NCBI RefSeq assembly: GCF_017255415.1
Contig: NZ_JAFJZZ010000001.1
Coordinates: 310,001 to 374,000 of the forward strand
Reading direction: 5' to 3'
Length of the DNA: 64,000 bases
Origin: Clostridium aminobutyricum
GTDB lineage: Bacteria; Bacillota; Clostridia; Peptostreptococcales; Anaerovoracaceae
Program-made: the position numbers and the translations under genes
Shown: positions 25,183-32,622 of the stretch, one piece after another
How positions within the stretch are numbered: the stretch's first letter is position 1
Layout of the letters: each line of letters starts with the position of its first letter
The notes under the pieces: model-generated
What the model saw: the letters and a program-made list of their open reading frames with translations, nothing else
Databases searched by the model: none
Told to the model about the DNA's origin: nothing

Positions 25183-25854
25183 ATGATAGGTTATGCGATT
25201 TATCTTCCGTTTTTCGCCATGATAGTAACAGGAATCCACTTATTAATTGGTGTTCGTAAAGGGGGAATTTTAACAAAGTATTATCGAAGAGGGTTGAAAG
25301 AAAATAAAGAAGGGATAAAATACAGTTTTCAAGCAATTAAAAAATATGTTCAAGAAAAATGGAAGCGGATGAACAAGAAAAGAAGAATAGAGACAATGGA
25401 CAAGGAAATATATGATGCGATCTCTTTTCTAAGAAATATTATTTCCATAGAGAGGGGAAAACAAGTCAGCACCGATTTTATTATTGAGCAGCTATCGGAA
25501 AGAGAAGGACTGTTACAGCCGGTTTATATTAAAATGTTAAGTTTATTACGGTTAAATAAAAAGAAAGAGGCGGCCGGGGTCATGTCGGAAGAGCTGCAAA
25601 CGCCTAATGGAAAAGAATTTGCCAGTTTACTTTTAAAGTGGGATGAAATCAATCCTCAGGAGCTGACAGAAATTCTTTTGTCACATCAAAAAAGTATCAA
25701 AGAATTTCGAATCACCGCTCAAAAACATAAAGACGAAGTGGTCAGCGATTTAATCTATTTTCCGGTGGTCATGAATGTAGTATTTATATTTATCAATTTT
25801 ATTTATGTAGGGTATTTCATCAGTCAGAAGGAAATACTGCAAACGATATTATAG
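25183..25854 (+). CDS. TadC-like membrane protein
   Basis: The 223-residue protein has one N-terminal membrane segment (about 3-22), a long basic cytoplasmic region and a C-terminal segment (about 193-216). It is shorter than classical TadC (about 300) and lacks the middle pair of membrane helices. Position directly after the TadB-like gene with a GGAGG ribosome site supports the role of second platform subunit. Confidence 0.55.
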   Translation: MIGYAIYLPFFAMIVTGIHLLIGVRKGGILTKYYRRGLKENKEGIKYSFQAIKKYVQEKWKRMNKKRRIETMDKEIYDAISFLRNIISIERGKQVSTDFIIEQLSEREGLLQPVYIKMLSLLRLNKKKEAAGVMSEELQTPNGKEFASLLLKWDEINPQELTEILLSHQKSIKEFRITAQKHKDEVVSDLIYFPVVMNVVFIFINFIYVGYFISQKEILQTIL

Positions 25855-25863
25855 GGGGAGTTT

Positions 25864-26022
25864 ATGAAACAGATCATTGTTCTTGCGGCTTTTATTGCGC
25901 TAGGTTTATGCATTTCCGGCATTGTACTGGGGTTTGAAGATAATATTGAGACGATTGGGACGAAGACAGAGTCTGCCATTACTTCCGTATCCAATAGTAT
26001 TTCAGGGATCGGCGGAAGTTGA
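25864..26022 (+). CDS. Small pilin-like membrane peptide 1 (52 residues)
   Basis: ATG at 25864 after a GGGGGAG ribosome site opens a 52-codon frame. The product starts MKQIIVLAAFIALGLCISG, one membrane segment, then FEDNIE and a short Ser/Thr-rich tail ending GIGGS. Position after the TadC-like gene is where Flp pilin genes commonly sit. There is no recognisable type IV prepilin leader, so cleavage is uncertain. The next gene starts 1 base after the stop codon and encodes a peptide of the same plan. Confidence 0.65.
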   Translation: MKQIIVLAAFIALGLCISGIVLGFEDNIETIGTKTESAITSVSNSISGIGGS

Positions 26023-26023
26023 T

Positions 26024-26170
26024 ATGAAGCAATATGTTGTACTATCCAGCCTCATTGTGCTTGGACTTTTTATATACAATATCATTGCCGGAAATGACGG
26101 GGATTCCATCCTGCATTCTCTTCAGCAAGTGTGGACGTTAAACTTGGATGTCAGAACCTATAGTCCATAG
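26024..26170 (+). CDS. Small pilin-like membrane peptide 2 (48 residues)
   Basis: The 48-residue product starts MKQYVVLSSLIVLGLFIYN, matching the plan of peptide 1 (MKQ, hydrophobic run, LGL in the middle, Gly at the end of the helix), and ends in a short polar tail. I chose ATG 26024 although the frame is open further upstream, because a GGCGGAAG site precedes it and the MKQ start then aligns with its neighbour. Probably a paralogue; both may be structural subunits of the apparatus. Confidence 0.6.
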   Translation: MKQYVVLSSLIVLGLFIYNIIAGNDGDSILHSLQQVWTLNLDVRTYSP

Positions 26171-26178
26171 GAGGACCG

Positions 26179-26583
26179 ATGAAAGATTTTATTGTATGCA
26201 TGGCTATTATACCAATACTGATTTTGTTTATGATTCAAATTGGGGTAGATCAAAACAATAATCAGATTATTGGAGTGATTCAATCTATAACCTATGCCGC
26301 AAAAGAGGATGCAAAGCAAGCCGGAGGATTTACACCGGAAATAAGACAAAGCCTGATAGACGGTATCAGTGAGAAAACGGGGATATCGGCAGGTAAGATT
26401 AAGGTAACAGCCGATCAACATATAAAATACCGATATTCTGTCGGTGAAAACAGACTCATCCATTATAGAGTGGAGGTAGAAATCGAAAGTATTATGGCGG
26501 GAGATGAATTTTATGGGATACGAGACGAAGATAATCGCTATACCTACGTGATAGACAGCTATACTGCAAGTGAAAAAGTATAG
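26179..26583 (+). CDS. TadE-like pseudopilin candidate
   Basis: The 134-residue protein has one N-terminal membrane segment (about 3-22) followed by a soluble domain with a conserved-looking RYSVGENRLIHYRVEVEIES stretch. Size and topology fit minor pilins of the TadE type, which also start with a single helix. No specific family motif is recognised. A GGAGG site precedes the start; the stop overlaps the next gene by 14 bases. Confidence 0.5.
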   Translation: MKDFIVCMAIIPILILFMIQIGVDQNNNQIIGVIQSITYAAKEDAKQAGGFTPEIRQSLIDGISEKTGISAGKIKVTADQHIKYRYSVGENRLIHYRVEVEIESIMAGDEFYGIRDEDNRYTYVIDSYTASEKV

Positions 26584-27043
26584 AAATGAAAATAAGGGGC
26601 AAATTATGAAGGTATTTATTGTTTTTGTAAGCCTTCTCATTGTATATGTCAGCGCATTGGTTTATCAGGGGGATTTAGGACGGTATGTGCATGAGCAGGT
26701 ATTGCTGAAAGAAGCTGCCGAGGAATGCGCAGCCGGTGCAGCATTATTGATGGATAAGGAAGAATATGCGAATGGAAAGATGGTTTTTGATTATGAGGCC
26801 GGTCAAAAATACGCGCAAGAATATCTGGAGTACATAAAAAGAAATTCAAGAGTTTTGTCGGCAGGAGAAGTAGACTATAAAATAGAATTTGAAGATGATA
26901 AAATAGGATATTTCTCTTCAAACACGGATAAAATCCCTGCGGTAACGGTAGAAATCAAAGTTCTGACAGAGGATTTATTTAAACTACCTTTTCTAAATGT
27001 GACAAGCTTGGAAAGAAGAGCACGATATGAATTGCCAGAGTAA
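26570..27043 (+). CDS. TadE/TadG-like single-pass membrane protein
   Basis: The 157-residue protein has a short basic N-terminus, a membrane segment (about 13-33) and an extracytoplasmic domain that includes AAEECAAGAALLMD, reminiscent of the region after the helix in TadE/TadG proteins. A second ATG at 26606 would start directly at the membrane segment. It overlaps both neighbours, so it is part of the coupled operon. Confidence 0.5.
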   Translation: MKKYRNENKGQIMKVFIVFVSLLIVYVSALVYQGDLGRYVHEQVLLKEAAEECAAGAALLMDKEEYANGKMVFDYEAGQKYAQEYLEYIKRNSRVLSAGEVDYKIEFEDDKIGYFSSNTDKIPAVTVEIKVLTEDLFKLPFLNVTSLERRARYELPE

Positions 27044-28004
27044 GAAAAAAGGAAAAGCGGCTTTAAAAAGGGCGACAGTTAGTGCGATTGTCGCTTTTTC
27101 TATTCTTTGGATTGCTATAGATGAGGCAGAGTTGAATCCTGTCTACAAACCGGATTACCAGAGGATTTCTCTGGCCTATGTGCTAGAAGATGTAAAAGAA
27201 GCCGGACAATTCGGGCAGAAAGAAAATCAGGAAGAAGAGTTATCTGAACAGGATTATGAAACTATCTTCAGACAGACCGGTTTAGGAAAGGCGGCAGTGG
27301 ATTATATCATAAAACACAATAAGGACTATGAAAGTGTCATTAAAAAGTATCAAAAAATATTTTTTGATGGTTATCCCTATACTTGTGCTAAAATAGGATT
27401 ATTGACATACAATGAACGCATGCGTGACGAAAACGGCAACAAGATATTGGGTAATAAAATTATTGACCTGCAACCGGGGGATGTGCTGGTGAGTTTATCT
27501 ACTCATACGATGGGATATCGACACGGACATTGCGGACTGGTTGTGCGCAAGCCTGAAAAAGGCAAAGATGCGGTGACAATAGAAGCGGTATATCTGGGAG
27601 AACCCACGGAATATCAATCGATAAAAAAGTGGTACTCTTGCCCAACCCTTGTTCATCTAAGGATTTCTGAAGAGGCAGCCCGGTCAAAAGGGTATACACA
27701 GGAGGAATTAGGTAAATTATTGGTTGAGTACGCAAAAGAAAACTGTTTAGGCATTGATTATGGACTTGTACCTGAACTGTCCAATATGAATAGTGACACC
27801 ATTCGCAAAACGCACTGCTCTCATTTGATTTGGTATATCTTTAAGCATTTTGGATATGATGTGGACAGCAACGGAGGACTGATTGTAACCCCGGCTGATA
27901 TAGCGGCAAGTGATTTGTTTGAAATTGTACAAATATATGGAATTGATCCGGACTTTAGGAGGAAAACAGATGAAAACATTGGAAGAAGTTTTGAAGGGAA
28001 TTAG
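27027..28004 (+). CDS. Permuted NlpC/P60-like (YiiX-type) cysteine hydrolase
   Basis: The 325-residue protein has an N-terminal membrane anchor (about 17-33) and an extracytoplasmic domain. The order of catalytic motifs is that of the circularly permuted papain-like YiiX/YaeF group: GDVLVSL and RHGHCGLVV (His) come first, KTHCSHLIW (Cys) later. Such enzymes cleave peptide or amide bonds in cell-wall or lipid substrates. In this locus it could open peptidoglycan for the apparatus or process a subunit; both are inferences. Its 3' end overlaps cobT by 35 bases. Confidence 0.65.
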   Translation: MNCQSKKKGKAALKRATVSAIVAFSILWIAIDEAELNPVYKPDYQRISLAYVLEDVKEAGQFGQKENQEEELSEQDYETIFRQTGLGKAAVDYIIKHNKDYESVIKKYQKIFFDGYPYTCAKIGLLTYNERMRDENGNKILGNKIIDLQPGDVLVSLSTHTMGYRHGHCGLVVRKPEKGKDAVTIEAVYLGEPTEYQSIKKWYSCPTLVHLRISEEAARSKGYTQEELGKLLVEYAKENCLGIDYGLVPELSNMNSDTIRKTHCSHLIWYIFKHFGYDVDSNGGLIVTPADIAASDLFEIVQIYGIDPDFRRKTDENIGRSFEGN

Positions 28005-29037
28005 AGGTGCAGACGAAACAGCGATAGAGGAAGCACAGAAATACATGGATTGCTTGATTAAGCCTCTTGGCAGTCTGGGGAAGCTTGAGGCGATGGCCGT
28101 CAAGATGGCAGGTATTACAGGAAAAATAAAAAACAGTGTTGAAAAAAAATGTTCCATCGTCATGGTAGCAGATAATGGCGTATGTGCCGAAGGAGTTGCA
28201 GGAACGCCTCAGGACATCACGTTAATTCAGGGAATGAACATGACAAAAGGAATTTGCGGAATGGGTGTTTTATCGGCCCATGCTGGTGCAGATATAAAGG
28301 TTGTCGATGTCGGTATTATGTCCGATTATAATAATGACAAAGTATATAACAGAAAAATAAAATATGGTACGGACAATTTTGCCAAGGGCCCTGCCATGAC
28401 TCGAGAAGAAGCCATAAGGGCTATAGAAATAGGAATAGAAATGGTGGAAATTGCAGTATCAGAAGGCTATCAGCTGATTGGTACGGGGGAAATGGGAATC
28501 GGAAATACCAGTTCAACAAGCGCGGTATTTATGGCCATGACGGGAGAATCCGCTGAGCGTGCTGTTGGAAAGGGAGGAGGGTTGACGGATGAAGCCCTTA
28601 TACATAAAAAGCAGATTATAACCGAAGCCATAAAACAGAATAAGCCTGATCCAAAAGATCCTGTTGATGTCGTTTCAAAGGTGGGAGGATTGGATATTGC
28701 CGGCTTGGCAGGCTGCTTTTTAGGCGCTGCCTATTTTCGGGTTCCAATTGTGATAGACGGCGTCATTTCGGCCCTTTCTGCTTATGTAGCAGCACAAATG
28801 AATCCTTTGGTGAAAGATTTTATTTTCTCCAGTCATAAATCGAAAGAACCGGTATATGATTTGATCTTTAAAGAACTGGAAATGGAACCGTTTTTGGATA
28901 TGGATATGAGATTAGGTGAAGGCACTGGCTGTGTGCTCGCCTTTCCTATCATTTCAGCAGCCTGTGCTGTCATGAACATGGCTACATTTGATGATATCAA
29001 ATATGATCAATCCTATCGAATTGACATTCGAAAATAA
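27970..29037 (+). CDS. cobT: Nicotinate-nucleotide-dimethylbenzimidazole phosphoribosyltransferase CobT
   Basis: The 355-residue enzyme makes alpha-ribazole phosphate, the lower-ligand precursor of cobamides. Visible motifs are IKPLGSLGKLE near the start, ADNGVCAEGV, GTGEMGIGNTSS and the C-terminal MRLGEGTGC with the catalytic Glu. The frame is open 60 bases upstream, but AGGAGG (27958-27963) and the family N-terminus fix the start at 27970. It lies in the same direction as the Tad-like operon, overlapping it by 35 bases, and no other cobamide gene is in the window. Confidence 0.93.
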   Translation: MKTLEEVLKGIRGADETAIEEAQKYMDCLIKPLGSLGKLEAMAVKMAGITGKIKNSVEKKCSIVMVADNGVCAEGVAGTPQDITLIQGMNMTKGICGMGVLSAHAGADIKVVDVGIMSDYNNDKVYNRKIKYGTDNFAKGPAMTREEAIRAIEIGIEMVEIAVSEGYQLIGTGEMGIGNTSSTSAVFMAMTGESAERAVGKGGGLTDEALIHKKQIITEAIKQNKPDPKDPVDVVSKVGGLDIAGLAGCFLGAAYFRVPIVIDGVISALSAYVAAQMNPLVKDFIFSSHKSKEPVYDLIFKELEMEPFLDMDMRLGEGTGCVLAFPIISAACAVMNMATFDDIKYDQSYRIDIRK

Positions 29038-29123
29038 GCCTTATTTTAGGGGTGACATTTTCGCTCGATAGTTTACATACTGACATTATCGCAAGATAAC
29101 AACAAAAGCCTTATTTTAGGGGT
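29036..29123 (+). repeat. 18-bp direct repeats around a transposon-end-like block
   Basis: The 18-mer AAGCCTTATTTTAGGGGT occurs at 29036-29053 and again at 29106-29123. The first copy overlaps the cobT stop codon. Between them two similar blocks, TGACATTTTCGCTCGATA (from 29053) and TGACATTATCGCAAGATA (from 29081), follow each other. Tandem terminal repeats of this kind remind me of ends of IS21-like elements, but no transposase is present. Confidence 0.5.
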
Positions 29124-29150
29124 TGAAAAAAATCTCTGAAGTGGTATAAT
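29123..29150 (+). promoter_or_regulatory. Promoter of the thrS leader
   Basis: TTGAAA (29123-29128), 16 bases, TATAAT (29145-29150) with an extended TGG in front of the -10. The expected transcript start is about 29157. Confidence 0.65.
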
Positions 29151-29156
29151 GAATGC

Positions 29157-29452
29157 ATTATATTTAATTCAATATTTTGAACACGTTGATGAGACGAGTA
29201 AAATGGGAAATATTTAAAGAGAGAAGTCGGCTGCTGGAAAGGCTTTAATAGGAACCATTTGAAAACTACCTCGGAGTGGCCCCAATCCGGTCCGGTGATT
29301 CCGTTATAATCAAAAGAGTGGTTTTGTAATTCTTGAAAATGTACTCCAATATATATTTTGATAGGAGAGACAGGAAATTACTAAGCAATTAGGGTGGAAC
29401 CGCGAGAAAGATAACTCGTCCCTTTCTGTAGATATGCAGGAAGGGATTTTTT
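29157..29452 (+). ncRNA. T-box riboswitch controlling thrS
   Basis: The leader holds the invariant T-box core AGGGTGGAACCGCG (29391-29404) that pairs with the uncharged tRNA acceptor end, a long upstream stem I region, and a terminator stem. A threonine codon ACC at 29268-29270 is a suitable specifier within the stem I internal loop. Uncharged tRNA-Thr would favour the antiterminator and switch on thrS. The exact specifier register is inferred from the downstream gene. Confidence 0.9.
29419..29452 (+). terminator. T-box terminator stem
   Basis: TCCCTTTCTG (29419-29428) pairs with CAGGAAGGGA (29437-29446), then six T. The alternative pairing of the left arm with the T-box region would form the antiterminator. 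Confidence 0.85.
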
Positions 29453-29513
29453 ATGTAGAGATATACTTACCTGCTGGGTCTGAAAATTAATTTTAAACAG
29501 GAGGAATTAGTTC

Positions 29514-31475
29514 ATGAAGATTGTATTGAAAGATGGCTCTGTAAAAGAGTATGAAGAAGCAAAAGCTATTATTGATATAGCCGCAGATATTAGTGAAGGA
29601 CTCGCCAGAGTAGCATGTGCCGGTGAAGTAAACGGTGAAGTGGTAGATTTAAGAACCATTATTGATCAGGATTGTGAGTTAAATATTTTGACAGCAAATG
29701 ACCCGAAGGGTTTAGCAGCTTATCGTCATACCGCATCCCATATTCTTGCGGAAGCTGTAAAACGTTTATATCCGGAAGCAAAACTTGCAATCGGCCCTTC
29801 CATTGATACCGGTTATTACTATGATTTTGAACACGAACCGTTTTCCAGAGAAGATTTAGATAAAATCGAAGCGGAAATGAAGAAAATCATCAAAGAAGGA
29901 AAACCGATCGAACGATTCACGATGCCGAGAGCGGAAGCCATCCAATTCATGGAAGAAAAGGGTGAACCGTATAAAGTGGAATTAATTCAGGATTTACCTG
30001 AAAATGCAATCATATCGTTCTATAGCCAGGGTGAGTTTGTGGATTTATGTGCAGGACCGCATTTGATGACTACCAAACCGATTAAGGCGTTTAAGCTGAT
30101 TTCCTCCTCCGGTGCATACTGGAGAGGCAGCGAAAAGAATAAAATGCTGACAAGGATTTACGGAACAGCTTTCACAAAGAAAGAAGAATTGGCTGCATAC
30201 CTTGTTCATTTGGAAGATATCAAAAAGCGCGACCATAACAAGCTTGGACGTGAAATGGAACTGTTTGCGACTGTCGATGTGATCGGTCAGGGACTTCCTC
30301 TTTTAATGCCGAAAGGTGCGAAGATGATTCAGACCCTTCAACGATGGATTGAAGATGAAGAAGAGCGCAGAGGTTATGTAAGAACAAAGACTCCGTTGAT
30401 GGCAAAGAGAGATTTATATATCATTTCCGACCACTGGGCACATTATAAAGAGGGGATGTTCGTATTAGGCGATGATGAAGATGAGAATGCAGAAGTATTT
30501 GCACTTCGTCCGATGACATGTCCGTTCCAGTATTATGTATATAAGCAGAGTCAGAAGTCCTACAGGGATTTACCGCTTCGCTACGGTGAAACGTCTACTT
30601 TATTTAGAAATGAAGATTCCGGTGAAATGCATGGCTTGACTCGAGTTCGTCAGTTCACCATCTCAGAAGGACATCTGATCGTTCGGCCGGATCAGATTGA
30701 AGAAGAATTTAAAGCTTGTGTAGACTTAGCAAAATACTGTCTAACAACGTTAGGCCTTGAAGAAGATGTAACGTACCGTATGTCCAAATGGGATCCGAAC
30801 AATACCGAAAAGTATATGGGAACGGCTGAAATGTGGGATGAAGTACAAGATATGATGAGAAATATCTTAAATCATATCGGCATTGACTTTACGGAAGCAG
30901 AAGGTGAAGCAGCCTTCTACGGTCCGAAGCTGGATATTCAGGCAAAGAATGTTTATGGTAAAGAAGATACCATGATCACTATTCAGCTTGATATGTTCCT
31001 TGCAGAACGTTTTGACATGTCCTTTGTGGATAAGGATGGCGAGAAAAAGAGGCCATATATCATTCACAGAACATCCATGGGATGCTATGAAAGAACCCTG
31101 GCTTGGCTGATTGAAAAGTATGCCGGTAAATTCCCTACTTGGTTATGCCCGGAACAAGTTCGAATTCTTCCTATCTCAGAAAAATATCATGACTATGCAA
31201 GAGAAGTATATGAGCAACTGAGAAATAATGGTATCCTTGTGACCATGGATGAAAGAAGCGAAAAGATTGGATATAAGATTCGTGAAACCAGACTGGATAG
31301 AGTTCCATATATGCTTGTTGTAGGCCAGAAAGAAGCAGAAGAAGGCGTGGTTTCCGTAAGAAGCCGTTTCAACGGAGACGAAGGCCAAAAGCCGCTGCAG
31401 CAGTTTATCAGTGAAATCTGTGAAGAAATCAGAACAAAAGAAATCAAGCAGATCAATGTGGAAGAAGAAAAATAA
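29514..31475 (+). CDS. thrS: Threonyl-tRNA synthetase
   Basis: The 653-residue class II synthetase has the usual layout: TGS domain (about 1-62), editing/SAD domain (about 70-240), catalytic core with the class II motifs and zinc-site residues (MTCPFQYYVY, later IIHRTSMGCYERTLAWLIE), and the C-terminal anticodon-binding domain starting near WLCPEQVRILP. It charges tRNA-Thr. An AGGAGG ribosome site precedes the ATG; expression is controlled by the T-box leader. Confidence 0.97.
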   Translation: MKIVLKDGSVKEYEEAKAIIDIAADISEGLARVACAGEVNGEVVDLRTIIDQDCELNILTANDPKGLAAYRHTASHILAEAVKRLYPEAKLAIGPSIDTGYYYDFEHEPFSREDLDKIEAEMKKIIKEGKPIERFTMPRAEAIQFMEEKGEPYKVELIQDLPENAIISFYSQGEFVDLCAGPHLMTTKPIKAFKLISSSGAYWRGSEKNKMLTRIYGTAFTKKEELAAYLVHLEDIKKRDHNKLGREMELFATVDVIGQGLPLLMPKGAKMIQTLQRWIEDEEERRGYVRTKTPLMAKRDLYIISDHWAHYKEGMFVLGDDEDENAEVFALRPMTCPFQYYVYKQSQKSYRDLPLRYGETSTLFRNEDSGEMHGLTRVRQFTISEGHLIVRPDQIEEEFKACVDLAKYCLTTLGLEEDVTYRMSKWDPNNTEKYMGTAEMWDEVQDMMRNILNHIGIDFTEAEGEAAFYGPKLDIQAKNVYGKEDTMITIQLDMFLAERFDMSFVDKDGEKKRPYIIHRTSMGCYERTLAWLIEKYAGKFPTWLCPEQVRILPISEKYHDYAREVYEQLRNNGILVTMDERSEKIGYKIRETRLDRVPYMLVVGQKEAEEGVVSVRSRFNGDEGQKPLQQFISEICEEIRTKEIKQINVEEEK

Positions 31476-31520
31476 TTGATTTTTCGGATGCAGCCGTATT
31501 GTTGCATCGATTATAAAAAA

Positions 31521-31564
31521 TAAACCGTTACGCCTTCATTTCGAATCGTAACGGTTTTATTTTT
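31521..31564. terminator. Bidirectional terminator between thrS and the PHP gene
   Basis: AAACCGTTACG (31521-31531) and CGTAACGGTTT (31546-31556) form a perfect 11-bp stem, flanked by A-rich sequence on the left and T-rich sequence on the right, so it can act for both converging units. The right side runs into the 3' end of the PHP gene. Confidence 0.8.
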
Positions 31565-32273
31565 TTGATAGAGCATCTAAAACGCCCCGAATGGATTTTT
31601 CTTTGACTTGGATGGTATAGCTAGGTTCACGAATTTCGTGAAGGCTATGTGCATCCGATGAACTGATAATCCGGCAAGATTTAAGATAAGGATTTGTTTC
31701 TTGCAATTGTTTTAAGTTTGACAGGTGTCGAAGTTCTGCACAGTCAAATTTACTGTCCGGCGGAATGAAACCCAGATTGGAGATAATACTGGCAGAGGTT
31801 TTGTCTAGGTGGGCGGGAACCATAATTCCATCATACTCGGCAAGGAGACCCCACAGTTCATCAAAGCTGATGGTGGTGGAATTTATCAGTAAATTTGGTA
31901 TTTTTTCTACCGGGTTATCCTGATTGTCATAAACAATTTGTTCCCCAAAGACTTCTTCCCTATTGGCAATCGGGATGAGTCGCTGATAAACCAGCGCATC
32001 AAATCTCATGGCGGCTGATAGGCTGTAAAAGTAGCATAAGACATGTACTTCTTCCTGAGTGGTCAGTTCCATCCCCGGGATAGCCAAGATCCCAAACTGC
32101 TTTGCATAGGACATTACGGCCGGTATATTCTTGCATGAATTATGATCTGTCACCGCTATGGCATCCAGTTTTTTCAGTTTAGCCATAGCGACAATATTAC
32201 CGGGTGTCATATCATTATTGCTGCAAGGTGAGAGGGAGGAATGGATATGAAAGTCGTAAGATAAATGTAGCAT
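31557..32273 (-). CDS. PHP-domain phosphoesterase
   Basis: From ATG 32273 the product has 238 residues and begins with the PHP motif I, YDFHIHSSLSP; motif II is AVTDHNS, and later metal ligands lie in GMELTTQEEVHVL, PAHLDK and SSDAHS. PHP enzymes hydrolyse phosphoesters, for example nucleotides. The frame is open for 37 more codons upstream, but an AGGAG site sits directly before 32273. It is the last gene of the leftward hydrogenase-sensor operon, 10 bases after a DRTGG gene. The substrate is unknown. Confidence 0.85.
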   Translation of the reverse strand: MLHLSYDFHIHSSLSPCSNNDMTPGNIVAMAKLKKLDAIAVTDHNSCKNIPAVMSYAKQFGILAIPGMELTTQEEVHVLCYFYSLSAAMRFDALVYQRLIPIANREEVFGEQIVYDNQDNPVEKIPNLLINSTTISFDELWGLLAEYDGIMVPAHLDKTSASIISNLGFIPPDSKFDCAELRHLSNLKQLQETNPYLKSCRIISSSDAHSLHEIREPSYTIQVKEKSIRGVLDALSKK

Positions 32274-32283
32274 ATTAATACTC

Positions 32284-32613
32284 CTATAGTAGTTGGTGTA
32301 CAGCAAGTGCAGCCTCGAATATCGGTAAATCCGTGTAGAATATGGTGATTCCTTGGACCTTCGCTTTTTGTAATGTTGACTCATCTAATGTACTGCCCTC
32401 AGCAAATACGATGCAAGCCACATCCGTTAAAGAGGCCACTGCTAAGGTATTGATATTGCTCATCACGGTTACCCAAACAGAGTCTGCGGGAGCTCTGCCC
32501 ATCGCAATGCTTAACAAATCACAACAAAAAACTTCACGGATAGATTGTTGGGGGTTGCTTCCCAAATGAACCACTTTAAAAATGTCTTTTTCAACGAATT
32601 CCTTTACATTCAT
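32284..32613 (-). CDS. DRTGG-domain protein
   Basis: The 109-residue product is a single DRTGG-type domain, the alpha/beta module also found in some phosphotransacetylases and pyrophosphatases. The domain is assigned from its alternating pattern and from its typical place between a sensory hydrogenase gene and a PHP gene in Clostridia. It may bind a nucleotide or small regulatory ligand. A second DRTGG-like protein is encoded at 34451-34804. Confidence 0.7.
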   Translation of the reverse strand: MNVKEFVEKDIFKVVHLGSNPQQSIREVFCCDLLSIAMGRAPADSVWVTVMSNINTLAVASLTDVACIVFAEGSTLDESTLQKAKVQGITIFYTDLPIFEAALAVHQLL

Positions 32614-32622
32614 TATGAACCT

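Noticed and set aside
25922-26023. N-terminal extension of the second small peptide gene
   Set aside because: The open frame overlaps the first peptide gene in another frame; ATG 26024 has a ribosome site and gives a product aligned with its neighbour.
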